A stretch of DNA of 64,000 bases, taken from Ferruginibacter sp. Its GTDB lineage: Bacteria > Bacteroidota > Bacteroidia > Chitinophagales > Chitinophagaceae. A program made the position numbers and the translations under genes. Below the pieces are notes generated by a model. The model was not told where the DNA came from. It saw only the letters and a list, made by a program, of their open reading frames with translations, and made no database searches. Positions 35,964 through 45,137 of the stretch are shown one piece after another; position 1 is the first letter of the stretch; each line of letters starts with the position of its first letter. Location: contig JABFQZ010000028.1 of the NCBI GenBank assembly GCA_013141435.1, positions 1 through 64,000 on the forward strand. Direction: 5' to 3'.

Positions 35964-36563
35964 TTATTTATAATTTCCCATAGTAATGATTTCGCTGCAT
36001 GCACTATATTCAGCGTTATCGTTGCTACTAACTATAACCAAACGGTTGCTGGTATTGTGTTTCCAAAGATTATTGTATAGTGCTATACCTTCGGCATCTA
36101 AATTTGTAGTGGGTTCATCTAATAATAAAACAGAAGTGTTGCTAAAAAATGCTTGTCCTAGTTTTAAACGCTGTTTCATACCACTGCTAAAATATCGTAT
36201 TTGTTTGTTGGCAGCTTTTTCTATGCCTACTATATTTAATATTTGTAGTGCTGTTTTGGTAAGTGGTTTAAATGAATGGTGAAAATTAAGAAATTCGGTT
36301 GCAGTCATTTCTTCTATCAAATCTAAATATGGTGCGGCTATAGATATGTTTTGGTATGCATTTTCAACTGGCACTTGGTTATAAGATACAATGCCTTCGT
36401 TGTGCATTGTGGCACCAGCTATTATTTGCAAAAGTGTAGATTTGCCTGAGCCATTTGAGCCTGTAATGGCATAAAAATTGCCTTGCACAAAGTTAAAATC
36501 TAAGTGCCTAAATATCCAATCTCTATTGAAACGTTTACCTGTATTTTGTAATGTAATATTCAA
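35964..36563 (-). CDS. Small ABC ATPase, CcmA-like
   Basis: A 199-residue ATP-binding cassette with Walker A GSNGSGKSTLL, signature YFSSGMKQRLKLGQ and Walker B VLLLDEPTTNLD. It is minimal, without the extra C-terminal part of many importers, and resembles the CcmA/heme-exporter group. No permease gene is adjacent. It follows lpxA on the same strand after a 184-base spacer that carries a dispersed element, so co-transcription is uncertain. Confidence 0.85.
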   Translation of the reverse strand: MNITLQNTGKRFNRDWIFRHLDFNFVQGNFYAITGSNGSGKSTLLQIIAGATMHNEGIVSYNQVPVENAYQNISIAAPYLDLIEEMTATEFLNFHHSFKPLTKTALQILNIVGIEKAANKQIRYFSSGMKQRLKLGQAFFSNTSVLLLDEPTTNLDAEGIALYNNLWKHNTSNRLVIVSSNDNAEYSACSEIITMGNYK

Positions 36564-36628
36564 TGTTATTGTAAATACATTTTATAAAAAATGAAGCTAA
36601 TAGCTGTAAAAGTTGAAAACATACACCC

Positions 36629-36707
36629 GATTGTAGTGAAAAGCCCGCAATGAGTGTAGCTACGTAGTAGCAAACGAAATGAGGACTTGTAACGAAAAGC
36701 GGGACAG
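36629..36707 (+). repeat. Dispersed paired-motif element, copy B
   Basis: It carries TTGTAGTGAAAAGCCCG (36631) and TTGTAACGAAAAGCGGGAC (36687), 56 bases apart, with AAACGAAA at 36672-36679 before the second. The GCCCGC and GCGGGA parts can pair. The layout matches copy A at 18705. It lies in the lpxA-ABC ATPase spacer. Confidence 0.6.
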
Positions 36708-36747
36708 ATGTTACATTGAAAAACAATGTGCTTGTGTCCAAAAAAAA

Positions 36748-37545
36748 TTAATCGTCGGAACCGCTTCCTTTTACATGGCGTTTAATTATGCCTCTACCGC
36801 TATCTCTAATAAAAGTAACTATTTCGTCTCTTTCGTTTGTAGCTTGTACTTCTTCTTCAATAAAATTTAGTGCTTGTGTAGTGTTTAATCCTTTATTGTA
36901 AATTATTCTATAAATATTTAAAATTTCGTTAATGCTTTCTAACGAAAATCCTCTTCGTTTTAAACCTACAGAGTTTACACCAGCATAGCTTATTGGCTCA
37001 TGGCCTGCTTTTATAAATGGTGGTACATCTTTACGTATAAGTGAGCCTCCGCTTATGATAACATGTTGGCCTATTTTTACGAATTGATGTACGGCACACA
37101 TGCCACCTAATATTGAATGTTCGCCAAGCTCTACATGCCCAGCAAGTTGTGTATTGTTGCTCATAATGCAATTGTCGCCTACAATACAATCGTGTGCTAT
37201 GTGGCAATATGCCATTATTAAACAGTTGTTGCCTACTTTGGTTGTCCAAGTAGCTTTGCTACCTCTGTTTATGGTTACAAATTCTCTTATTGTTGTGTTA
37301 TTTCCTATTTCTACGGTTGTATCTTCGCCAGCATATTTAAGATCTTGGGGTATGGCTGATATTACTGCTCCAGGAAAAATGCGGCAATTGCTGCCTATTC
37401 TTGCACCATCCATAATGGTTACATTGCTACCTATCCAAGTGCCTTCACCGATTTCTACATTGGGATGTATAACACTAAATGGATCTATTTTTACATTGGT
37501 AGCTAACTTTGCATTTGGGTGTATGTATGTATGTGGGTGTATCAT
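36748..37545 (-). CDS. lpxA: Acyl-ACP--UDP-N-acetylglucosamine O-acyltransferase
   Basis: First enzyme of lipid A synthesis: it adds 3-hydroxyacyl to UDP-GlcNAc. It is a left-handed beta helix built of hexapeptide repeats (IDPFSVIHPNVEIGEGTWIG), with the catalytic histidine in MAYCHIAHDCIVGDNC and the sugar-binding segment HQFVKIGQHVIISGG, followed by a helical C-terminus. The length of 265 residues is standard. It is the last lpx gene in the minus-strand cluster lpxD, lpxC/fabZ, lpxA. Confidence 0.95.
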   Translation of the reverse strand: MIHPHTYIHPNAKLATNVKIDPFSVIHPNVEIGEGTWIGSNVTIMDGARIGSNCRIFPGAVISAIPQDLKYAGEDTTVEIGNNTTIREFVTINRGSKATWTTKVGNNCLIMAYCHIAHDCIVGDNCIMSNNTQLAGHVELGEHSILGGMCAVHQFVKIGQHVIISGGSLIRKDVPPFIKAGHEPISYAGVNSVGLKRRGFSLESINEILNIYRIIYNKGLNTTQALNFIEEEVQATNERDEIVTFIRDSGRGIIKRHVKGSGSDD

Positions 37546-37547
37546 TA

Positions 37548-37635
37548 TAATTTGCTAATTTGTAAATTTACTAAATTTAGAGTTTTTTGAAATTAATTGT
37601 ACACAAATTAGCATATTTGCGAATTGGCTAATTAG
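37548..37635 (-). repeat. Degenerate 8-bp tracts in the lpxC/fabZ-lpxA spacer
   Basis: On the plus strand: TAATTTGC, TAATTTGT, AAATTTAC, TAAATTTA (37548-37579), and CAAATTAG, CATATTTG, CGAATTGG, CTAATTAG (37604-37635). The central AATT or ATTT returns every 8 bases. The first tract begins 3 bases before the lpxA start codon. It has the same character as the 7-bp tracts but a different step. Confidence 0.6.
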
Positions 37636-37644
37636 TGGTTTGCT

Positions 37645-39051
37645 TTAACTTCTTTTTACCATTTGTGCTGTAAACTCTCCTTCGGTACAGAGTTTATTTC
37701 CTACATAAACGCTGCCTTTCATTACACAAATTCCTCTTCTTATAGGTTCTATTAATTCCATTTTAAGTATCATGGTATCGCCTGGTACTACTTTTACTTT
37801 AAATTTACAATTGTCTATTTTTAAAAAATAGGTATCGTATAGTCCATCGGGCATTAATTTTATGCAAAGTAAACCTCCAGTTTGTGCTAATGCTTCTATT
37901 TGTAATACTCCAGGCATAATTGGGTTTCCAGGAAAATGACCTTGAAAAAACGATTCATTGAAAGTAACGTTTTTAATTCCTACAACTTCTTTATCGGTTA
38001 GGCTTATGATTTTATCTACAAATAAAAATGGGTAACGATGTGGAAGTATTTTTTCGATATCGTCGAGTGCATAAATTGGCGCTATAGTAGCATCGTATTG
38101 TGGTACATTTACATTTTTACTTGCTTTTTTAAAATGCTGTTTTAGCATTTTGGCAAGAGCCACATTACTGCTATGCCCTGGTCGGTTGGCCATTATGTGA
38201 GCTTTCATGGGGTAACCGCTCAGTGCTAAATCTCCTATTACATCTAATAATTTGTGTCTTGCTGGTTCATTGTTAAAACGTAATTCTAAATTATTTAAGT
38301 AACCTTCTTTTTGTACTCCTATATCGTCTCTATCAAATGCTTTTGCAAGTCGTTGCATTTCGGTAGGGGACACTTCTTTATCTACAACTACTATGGCATT
38401 ATTTATATCGCCACCTTTAATTAGGTTATTATCTAGTAAGGCTTCTAATTCATGCAAAAAACAAAAAGTGCGACAAGGTGCTATTTCTTTATTAAATTCT
38501 CGTATATGTTTCAAGTCGGCATGTTGTGTGCCTAATACTGGAGAGTTAAAATCTATGAGTGTTGTAATCCTATATTCGTTTGCTGGTACTGCTGTAAATT
38601 CGGCATTTTTGGCTTCGTCAAAAAAAGATAATGGCTCATCTAAGCTATACCAAATTTTAGTTGCATCTTGTTCCACTACACCAGCTTGGGCTATTATTTC
38701 TGTAAATGGCTTACTGCTTCCATCTATGATTGGAATTTCAGGCCCAGAAACTTCTATCAAACAATTATCTACACCCATGCCTACTAGTGCTGCCAAAACA
38801 TGCTCTATGGTAGATATTTTAACTTCCCCTTTTTCTATTGTCGTTCCACGGCTTGTGTCAGTAACTAAATCGCAATCAGCTTTTATTGGAGAGGTATTTG
38901 GTAAATCGGTTCGTAGAAACTGAAAGCCAAAATTAGAGCCAGCAGGGTTTAAAGTCATAGTAGCTAATACGCCAGTATGTAAGCCTGTACCCGATATTGA
39001 AGTGCTAGAAGCTAGTGTATGTTGCTTATTTTCATTAAAATTTATATCCAT
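37645..39051 (-). CDS. lpxC/fabZ: Bifunctional LpxC deacetylase / FabZ dehydratase
   Basis: A fusion typical of Bacteroidota. Residues 1 to about 305 are LpxC, the zinc deacetylase that commits UDP-acyl-GlcNAc to lipid A: zinc-binding His in STIEHVLAALVG and the His and Asp in ARHKLLDVIGDLALSG, with the general-acid histidine in NRPGHSSN. Residues about 320-468 are FabZ, the 3-hydroxyacyl-ACP dehydratase, with HRYPFLFVD and the catalytic pair in GHFPGNPIMPGVLQIEALAQ. The linkage couples lipid A and fatty-acid supply. The total of 468 residues is normal. Confidence 0.95.
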   Translation of the reverse strand: MDINFNENKQHTLASSTSISGTGLHTGVLATMTLNPAGSNFGFQFLRTDLPNTSPIKADCDLVTDTSRGTTIEKGEVKISTIEHVLAALVGMGVDNCLIEVSGPEIPIIDGSSKPFTEIIAQAGVVEQDATKIWYSLDEPLSFFDEAKNAEFTAVPANEYRITTLIDFNSPVLGTQHADLKHIREFNKEIAPCRTFCFLHELEALLDNNLIKGGDINNAIVVVDKEVSPTEMQRLAKAFDRDDIGVQKEGYLNNLELRFNNEPARHKLLDVIGDLALSGYPMKAHIMANRPGHSSNVALAKMLKQHFKKASKNVNVPQYDATIAPIYALDDIEKILPHRYPFLFVDKIISLTDKEVVGIKNVTFNESFFQGHFPGNPIMPGVLQIEALAQTGGLLCIKLMPDGLYDTYFLKIDNCKFKVKVVPGDTMILKMELIEPIRRGICVMKGSVYVGNKLCTEGEFTAQMVKRS

Positions 39052-39071
39052 GCCTTTAATTAAGTTTGCGG

Positions 39072-39079
39072 CAAAGATA
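39072..39079 (-). promoter_or_regulatory. Candidate promoter -7 box for lpxC/fabZ
   Basis: It reads TATCTTTG on the minus strand, about 20 bases before the ATG at 39051. It would give lpxC/fabZ-lpxA its own promoter inside the longer lpx operon. Confidence 0.45.
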
Positions 39080-39143
39080 TTTTAAATTATGAAGTAAAAC
39101 TAAACTCTTAAAAAAGGATTTTTTAACTTAAAGATTAATATAC

Positions 39144-40178
39144 TTATTCTTTAGTTTTTTTTTTCATTTCTTCAAGTTCTCTTAATCTTTTTTCAATTTC
39201 TGGCAAATTACGAGCAATAGCTTGGCTACGTATAGCTTTGTTGTAATCGTAAGAAGGAGATCCGCTTACAGATTGGCCAGGTTTTAGTGATTTGCCCACA
39301 CCACTTTGAGCATTTATTTTAGCACCATCGCCAATAGTTATATGCCCTGCAAGCCCAGCTTGTCCACCTATCATAACGTTGTTGCCTATTTTTGTACTAC
39401 CGCTAATACCGCTAAGTGCAGCTATTACTGTGTTATTTCCTACTTCTACATTATGAGCAATTTGTACCAAATTATCTATTTTGGCACCTGCTTTAATTAT
39501 AGTACTTCCTATTGTAGCTCTGTCAATTGTAGAGTTGCTGCCAACTTCTACATAATCTTCTACTATTACATTGCCCATCTGTGGCACTTTTTTAAAACTG
39601 CCATCGGCTTGTGGTGCAAAACCAAAGCCATCGCCACCAATTACAGTGCCTGCATGTATTACAACTCTGTTGCCAATAATACAATCATGGTATATTTTTA
39701 CTCCAGGGTGAATAATGGTTTTTTCGCCAATTGTTACATTATTTCCTATATAAGTATTAGGATAAATTTTGGTGCCATCTCCTATAGTTACATTTTCGCC
39801 AATATAGGCAAATGCTCCAATAAAAATATCGTTGCCTTTTTTTGCAGTAGCATGTATATACACTGGCTCTTGTATGCCCACCATTTGCTGCGCTTGTAGT
39901 CTTTCGTATTGCCTAAGAAGTAATGCAAAAGCACTGTAAGCATCGGGTACTTTAATTAAAGTAGCATTTATTGGCTCTTTAAGTATTTGCGATTCATTTA
40001 TTATAATTATATCTGCATTTGTGCTATATAAGTAGTCTTCGTATTTTGGATTTGCCAAAAAAGCTAACTGCCCAGCCTTTGCTTCTTCTATTTTCCCAAA
40101 TGAAGAAACGGTTTTTTCTGGGTTTCCATCAATTGTACCGCTTACTATTTGTGCTATTTGTGTTGCGCTAAATTGCAT
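39144..40178 (-). CDS. lpxD: UDP-3-O-(3-hydroxyacyl)glucosamine N-acyltransferase
   Basis: Third step of lipid A synthesis. It has an N-terminal uridine-binding domain (about 1-95), a long hexapeptide beta helix, and a C-terminal helix rich in Lys and Glu ([13 protein letters not shown]). The catalytic histidine is in [13 protein letters not shown], and the [13 protein letters not shown] segment is a family signature. The length of 344 residues is typical. A long reverse frame at 39306-39899 is a shadow of the hexapeptide repeats. Confidence 0.95.
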   Translation of the reverse strand: MQFSATQIAQIVSGTIDGNPEKTVSSFGKIEEAKAGQLAFLANPKYEDYLYSTNADIIIINESQILKEPINATLIKVPDAYSAFALLLRQYERLQAQQMVGIQEPVYIHATAKKGNDIFIGAFAYIGENVTIGDGTKIYPNTYIGNNVTIGEKTIIHPGVKIYHDCIIGNRVVIHAGTVIGGDGFGFAPQADGSFKKVPQMGNVIVEDYVEVGSNSTIDRATIGSTIIKAGAKIDNLVQIAHNVEVGNNTVIAALSGISGSTKIGNNVMIGGQAGLAGHITIGDGAKINAQSGVGKSLKPGQSVSGSPSYDYNKAIRSQAIARNLPEIEKRLRELEEMKKKTKE

Positions 40179-40194
40179 AAGTTTATTTATTGGT

Positions 40195-41379
40195 TTAAAG
40201 GCTCGGGTAACAAATATAATATTTTTTTATATTGCCTCGCAGGCTTTCATTAATTAGTGCATCATCTACCTCCGAAACATTTTTTATACTACCATCTTTG
40301 TACAAAATATTTATAGGTGTATTATCAAAATCGTATGTACTACTTGTTGCTTCTCCTGCAAAAACCAACCATGTAGCTTCTTCTATACTAATATTTAATT
40401 TTTCAGATGCTTCTACTTGTTTTTGGTTTAAAAATGATTCATTTATAAATTCTGAAAAGTATTTTACTTTTAGTAATTTTCTGTTTAATATACCATTGCA
40501 AAGTAAGGCTAATATTTTATCGGTATGTGTACACCATGTTTTTATGGCCATCATTACATCGGCATCATCTAAACAACAAAACTGCTCTAATGTTACATTT
40601 TGTAATGGTGTATTTATAAAACTATTTAAGGGCTCTTGGCATAATGCATTTATGTGTTTTGCTCTTTTGATAATTCGTTGTAGCATTTGCTCGGCACTTA
40701 CTACTGTTTTGTGCAAATATACTTGCCTGTACATAAGCCTCCGTGCTATTAAAAATTTTTCGATTGAGTAAATTCCTTTTTCTTCTATCATCAACTCTCC
40801 ATTATAAACTGTAATCATTTTCAAAATTCTATCGTACGCTACATAACCTTCTATTACTCCACTAAAAAAACTATCTCTAGTTAGGTAATCCATTCTATCT
40901 ACATCTAACTGGCCACTTACTAATTGGTGTAAAAATTTTTTATGGTAAGTATCATTAAAAATTTCTAATGCCATTTGTAATTTTCCATCATAAATTTTAT
41001 TTAACTCTTCAATAATGAGGAGTGATATTTTTTCATGATGTACACCTTCGGCTAGCACTTGCTCTAGCGCATGTGAGTATGGTCCATGGCCTACATCATG
41101 CAACAAAATGGCAATTTTTGCTGCTTGTTGTTCTTGTTGTGTAATTTCTACGCCTTTACGTGTAAGCTCTTGTAATGCAATACACATAAGGTGATATGCA
41201 CCTAGCGAATGGTGTAGCCTTGTATGTACAGCGCCTGGGTAAACCAAATGTGCCATTGCCATTTGTTGTATTCTACGTAATCGTTGGTAATAAGGGTGAG
41301 CAATAATTTTAAAAATTAATTCATCATCTATTGTTATGAAACCGTAAACAGGATCGTTTATAATTTTATGGACTGGCAT
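40195..41379 (-). CDS. HD-domain phosphohydrolase (dNTPase-like)
   Basis: A 394-residue metal-dependent hydrolase of the SAMHD1/dGTPase-like group. The HD motif set is clear: [30 protein letters not shown] and the later [15 protein letters not shown] motif ([16 protein letters not shown]). The substrate is unknown; relatives hydrolyse dNTPs. It lies 16 bases upstream of lpxD on the same strand, a neighbourhood often kept in Bacteroidota, and is divergent from porX. Confidence 0.88.
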   Translation of the reverse strand: MPVHKIINDPVYGFITIDDELIFKIIAHPYYQRLRRIQQMAMAHLVYPGAVHTRLHHSLGAYHLMCIALQELTRKGVEITQQEQQAAKIAILLHDVGHGPYSHALEQVLAEGVHHEKISLLIIEELNKIYDGKLQMALEIFNDTYHKKFLHQLVSGQLDVDRMDYLTRDSFFSGVIEGYVAYDRILKMITVYNGELMIEEKGIYSIEKFLIARRLMYRQVYLHKTVVSAEQMLQRIIKRAKHINALCQEPLNSFINTPLQNVTLEQFCCLDDADVMMAIKTWCTHTDKILALLCNGILNRKLLKVKYFSEFINESFLNQKQVEASEKLNISIEEATWLVFAGEATSSTYDFDNTPINILYKDGSIKNVSEVDDALINESLRGNIKKYYICYPSL

Positions 41380-41405
41380 GGGTTGTATTTATTATGGCTA
41401 TGCTA

Positions 41406-41413
41406 CAAAGTTA
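41406..41413 (-). promoter_or_regulatory. Candidate promoter -7 box for the HD-lpxD operon
   Basis: It reads TAACTTTG on the minus strand, 26 bases before the ATG at 41379. It is the most likely start of the HD-lpxD-lpxC/fabZ-lpxA transcript. Confidence 0.5.
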
Positions 41414-41507
41414 TGAATTTGATTTTTTGGTTTTACTTTACCTTAAATTTTTAATGTTAAAAGAAAAACAAAGTATTGCAAAGTATGGTTTCATCTTTTA
41501 TAAAAAT

Positions 41508-41515
41508 TATATTTG
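41508..41515 (+). promoter_or_regulatory. Candidate promoter -7 box for porX
   Basis: TATATTTG followed by TG fits TAnnTTTG. If used, porX has a leader of about 165 bases that includes the hairpin-bounded segment at 41573-41631. Confidence 0.4.
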
Positions 41516-41572
41516 TGAAGTAAACTGTAGAAATATACGCTTTGATAAAAGATGATGAAAGATAAAATGTAG

Positions 41573-41631
41573 ATGGGCTGCGGGATGGGAACGGCACTGA
41601 AGCGTAGCGGAGGTATAGTGTACAGCCCGAA
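41573..41631 (+). repeat. GC-rich hairpin-bounded segment in the porX leader
   Basis: GGGCTG (41575-41580) and CAGCCC (41623-41628) bracket a 42-base loop that contains GAAGCGTAGCGGAGG. It is much richer in G and C than its surroundings and resembles the dispersed elements at 18705 and 36629 only loosely. It lies in the 306-base spacer 41380-41685, in which I see no gene. Confidence 0.45.
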
Positions 41632-41685
41632 TTAATGTTGAAAATTTTAATAATGTTGGTAGCCCCAAAATAAAAAATAAAAATT

Positions 41686-43242
41686 ATGAATGTACCAAAA
41701 ATACTTTGGGTAGATGATGAAATAGATAGCCTTAATTCGCAAATAATGTTTTTGGAAAATAAAGGTTATGAAATAACAACCAAAACTAATGGTTTTGATG
41801 CTGTAGAATATGTAAAAGAAAATATTGTAGATGTGGTATTAATGGACGAAAGTATGCCTGGTATTACTGGCTTGCAAACACTACAACAAATAAAAGAAAT
41901 TAATACTACTATACCTGTTGTACTCATTACTAAAAATGAAGCCGAAAACATAATGGACGAAGCTATAGGTAGCCAAATAGCGGATTACTTAATAAAGCCT
42001 GTAAACCCAAATCAGGTATGGCTTTCTTTAAAAAAATTGATAGATAACAAAAGGCTAGTGGCAGAAAAAACAACCTCTGCATATCAGCAAGAGTTTAGGA
42101 GTTTGTTTATGGCTTTAAATGATAACCCCAATTATATGGAGTGGATGAACTTGTATAAAAAATTGGTGTATTGGGAGCTAGAAATGAAGAAAAGCGACAG
42201 CCCCGAAATGCAGGAAGTTTTTAATACCCAAAAACAAGAAGCAAATACTGAGTTTTTTAAATTTGTTAGTAAAAATTATAGTAGCTGGGTAAGCCCGAAG
42301 GCAATAGAAACTCCTATTATGAGCCACACATTGTTAAAATATAAAGTTTTACCACATATAGAAAAAGGAACGCCACTATTTTTTGTGTTGATAGATAATT
42401 TACGTTTTGACCAATGGAAAACTATACAACCGATTTTTGCTGAAAGTTTTAGAATACAAGAGGAAGAAACTTTTTATGCTATATTGCCTACTGCTACACA
42501 ATATGCTCGTAATGCTATTTTTGCTGGTATGTTGCCAATAGATATTGAAAAACAATTTCCTGAGCAATGGAAAAACGACGATGAAGAAGGTGGGAAAAAT
42601 TTGCATGAAGAATTGTTTTTAAATGCTCAATTAAATAGGCTTGGCAAAAAAGATTTAAAAGTGTCTTACACCAAAATAACCAACAACCATGATGGGCAAA
42701 AACTAGTAGATAATATGCACAATATGTTGCAAAACGATATTAATGTAATTGTATATAATTTTGTAGATATGCTAAGCCATGCACGTACCGAAATGGAGGT
42801 ACTTAAAGAACTAGCAGGCGATGAAATAAGCTACAGAAGCATTACCCAAAGCTGGTTTGAGCATAGTCCTTTACATTTGGCATTAAAAAAAATAGCTGAT
42901 AAAAAACTTACAATTATAGTGGCTACTGACCATGGAAGTACTAGGGTAAAAACACCTGCAAAAGTTATAGGTGATAAACAAACCACAGCTAATCTTAGGT
43001 ATAAACATGGGCGTAATTTGAATTACGAAGCCAAAGATGTGTTGGCTTTTAGAGACCCAAAAGAAGCTGGCTTACCTGTGCCAAATGTAAATTCTACTTT
43101 TGTATTTGCAAAAGGAGATATTTTTCTTTGTTATCCTAATAATTACAACCACTTTGTAAATTATTACAAAAACACTTTTCAGCATGGTGGAGTAAGTTTA
43201 GAAGAAATGATAGTGCCAGTGATAAGAATGACGAATAAATAA
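41686..43242 (+). CDS. porX: PorX response regulator with PglZ domain (T9SS regulator)
   Basis: A two-domain protein of 518 residues. Residues 1-120 are a receiver with the acidic pair D10-D11, the phosphorylation site D54 in VVLMDESMPG, the threonine in VVLITKNEAE and the lysine in YLIKPVNP. Residues about 200-518 are a PglZ (alkaline-phosphatase-like) domain with LIDNLRFDQW, ILPTATQYARNAIF and VATDHGSTRVKTP as metal and nucleophile motifs. PorX of Porphyromonas controls T9SS genes with PorY and SigP and its PglZ domain cleaves oligonucleotides. In this window it fits the two T9SS cargo genes. It is divergent from the HD-lpx cluster. Confidence 0.93.
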   Translation: MNVPKILWVDDEIDSLNSQIMFLENKGYEITTKTNGFDAVEYVKENIVDVVLMDESMPGITGLQTLQQIKEINTTIPVVLITKNEAENIMDEAIGSQIADYLIKPVNPNQVWLSLKKLIDNKRLVAEKTTSAYQQEFRSLFMALNDNPNYMEWMNLYKKLVYWELEMKKSDSPEMQEVFNTQKQEANTEFFKFVSKNYSSWVSPKAIETPIMSHTLLKYKVLPHIEKGTPLFFVLIDNLRFDQWKTIQPIFAESFRIQEEETFYAILPTATQYARNAIFAGMLPIDIEKQFPEQWKNDDEEGGKNLHEELFLNAQLNRLGKKDLKVSYTKITNNHDGQKLVDNMHNMLQNDINVIVYNFVDMLSHARTEMEVLKELAGDEISYRSITQSWFEHSPLHLALKKIADKKLTIIVATDHGSTRVKTPAKVIGDKQTTANLRYKHGRNLNYEAKDVLAFRDPKEAGLPVPNVNSTFVFAKGDIFLCYPNNYNHFVNYYKNTFQHGGVSLEEMIVPVIRMTNK

Positions 43243-43243
43243 T

Positions 43244-43681
43244 TTATCGCTTTGTTTTAAAGAAGTTTTTCAACAATTGGGCACATTCATTTTCCAAAAC
43301 ACCACTTTCTACAATTGTTTTTGGGTGAAAAGGATTTGAATCTCCAGTATATTTTTTGTATCCATTTTTTGTATCAGTTGCACCATAAACAATACGCCCA
43401 ATTTTACTCCAATGCAAAGCTCCGCAGCACATTAAGCAAGGCTCCAATGTTATATACAAAGTAGCATTGGGTACATATTTACTACCAAGTGCATTGTATG
43501 CAGTGGTAAGGGATAGTATTTCGGCATGGGCAGTACTATCATTTAACAATTCTACTTGATTGTGCGAACGAGCAATAATTTTTTCGCCAATTACTAAAAT
43601 AGCACCTACTGGCACTTCATCTTTTTCATAAGCTTTTTCGGCTTCTATAATTGCAAGGCGCATGTATTGTTCGTCGGTCAT
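43244..43681 (-). CDS. tadA: tRNA adenosine(34) deaminase-like nucleoside deaminase
   Basis: A zinc deaminase of 145 residues. The HAE motif (STAHAEILSL) supplies zinc ligand and catalytic glutamate, and PCLMCCGAL supplies the two cysteines. TadA makes inosine at the wobble base of tRNA-Arg; close paralogues deaminate guanine, so the gene name is probable rather than certain. It converges with porX with a single base between the stops. Confidence 0.85.
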   Translation of the reverse strand: MTDEQYMRLAIIEAEKAYEKDEVPVGAILVIGEKIIARSHNQVELLNDSTAHAEILSLTTAYNALGSKYVPNATLYITLEPCLMCCGALHWSKIGRIVYGATDTKNGYKKYTGDSNPFHPKTIVESGVLENECAQLLKNFFKTKR

Positions 43682-43706
43682 AATTGTTTTGTAACTTTAT
43701 TAAAAA

Positions 43707-43714
43707 CAAAAGTA
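43707..43714 (-). promoter_or_regulatory. Candidate promoter -7 box for tadA
   Basis: It reads TACTTTTG on the minus strand, 25 bases before the ATG at 43681, and fits TAnnTTTG. Confidence 0.5.
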
Positions 43715-43720
43715 AACTAA

Positions 43721-45094
43721 ATGAATACAATGGTTGCACTTAATGCTATGAAAAATTATTTTGAAACTGGTGCAACACAATCTTTGGATTTTAGAATAAC
43801 ACAATTAAAAAAACTTAAAGCTGCAGTGGTAGCCAATGAAGAAGCGATATATACAGCATTGCATAAAGATTTAAGGAAAAGTAAAGAAGAATGTTATGTT
43901 ACCGAAAATGGATTTTTTTTGGCCGAAATAAACAATGCTATAAAAAAATTGACTACTTGGGTAAAGCCAAAAATTGTAAGTACCAACTTACTAAATTTTC
44001 CTTCAAAAAGTTTTATACAAAGCGAACCGCTTGGGGTAGTTTTAATTATTAGCCCTTGGAATTATCCATTTCAACTTTTAATGACACCACTAATTGGTGC
44101 TATTGCTGCAGGCAATTGTGTAGTTATGAAACCATCAGAACTTGCGCCAGCTACCGAGGCAGTAATAAAGAAAATTATAGAAAGTGTTTTTGATAAAGAG
44201 TACATTTTATTTGTAAAAGGTGATGGTGCTACAATTGTACCTGAGCTTATGAATAATTTTATTTTTGATCATGTTTTTTATACAGGAAGTACTGCAGTTG
44301 GTAAAATTATTTATGAGTTAGCTGCAAAAAATTTAGTGCCAGTTACATTGGAGCTTGGTGGCAAAAGTCCTTGTATTGTAGAAGATGATGTAGATGTGAA
44401 GCTAACTGCTAAGCGTATAGCCATGCCAAAATTTAGCAATGCTGGCCAAATGTGTGTAGCACCAGATTATTTGCTAGTACACGAAAACATAAAAGATAAA
44501 TTAGTAACCGAAATAAAAAATGCTCTAATTGAATTTTTTGGAAAAGATGCCCAACAAAGCAAATTTTATGGGCGTATAATAAACGAAAAGCAATTTGCTA
44601 GATTAGAAAAATATTTGAGCAATGGTAAAATATTGCATGGAGGAAAAACGGATAGTACAGATTTATATATTGAACCAACTTTAATTGAGATTACTGATAG
44701 CAATTTACCTATTATGCAAGCAGAAATTTTTGGACCTATACTGCCTATCATTAGCTTCAAAACATTTGATCAAGCTATTGCAATACTTAAGCAAAATAAA
44801 AATCCATTGGCAATGTATGTGTTTACAAAAAATAAAAAAAAAGAAAGACAGTGGCTTACAGCAGTGCCATTTGGCGGCGGATGTGTAAATAATGCTAGCT
44901 ATCATCTTACCAATCACAATTTGCCTTTTGGAGGTAGAGGTAATAGTGGTTTAGGAAATTATCATGGAAAATATAGTTTTGATACTTTTAGTCATAAAAA
45001 AAGTATTATGAAAACTTATACTTGGTTAGATTTATATTTGAAATATCCACCATTTACTGGAAGATTGAGTTTTTTTAAAAAAATAATTGGATAA
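43721..45094 (+). CDS. Aldehyde dehydrogenase, class 3 type
   Basis: An NAD(P)-dependent aldehyde oxidase of 457 residues, the short form typical of class 3/fatty-aldehyde dehydrogenases. The general-base glutamate lies in TLELGGKSPC and the nucleophilic cysteine in NAGQMCVAPDY; FYTGSTAVGKIIYE is the cofactor loop. The C-terminus YPPFTGRLSFFKKIIG ends like the AlkH group and may lie near the membrane. It is the first gene of a run with the peroxidase and a membrane protein, perhaps for lipid-peroxide and aldehyde detoxification. Confidence 0.88.
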   Translation: MNTMVALNAMKNYFETGATQSLDFRITQLKKLKAAVVANEEAIYTALHKDLRKSKEECYVTENGFFLAEINNAIKKLTTWVKPKIVSTNLLNFPSKSFIQSEPLGVVLIISPWNYPFQLLMTPLIGAIAAGNCVVMKPSELAPATEAVIKKIIESVFDKEYILFVKGDGATIVPELMNNFIFDHVFYTGSTAVGKIIYELAAKNLVPVTLELGGKSPCIVEDDVDVKLTAKRIAMPKFSNAGQMCVAPDYLLVHENIKDKLVTEIKNALIEFFGKDAQQSKFYGRIINEKQFARLEKYLSNGKILHGGKTDSTDLYIEPTLIEITDSNLPIMQAEIFGPILPIISFKTFDQAIAILKQNKNPLAMYVFTKNKKKERQWLTAVPFGGGCVNNASYHLTNHNLPFGGRGNSGLGNYHGKYSFDTFSHKKSIMKTYTWLDLYLKYPPFTGRLSFFKKIIG

Positions 45095-45137
45095 TAGTTT
45101 CTTCATTATTTTTATAAGCAAATAGGGAGTAAAAATT

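Noticed and set aside
39306-39899. 197-codon open frame opposite lpxD
   Set aside because: It is the antisense of hexapeptide repeats; it is rich in Tyr, Cys and Ser with no domain.
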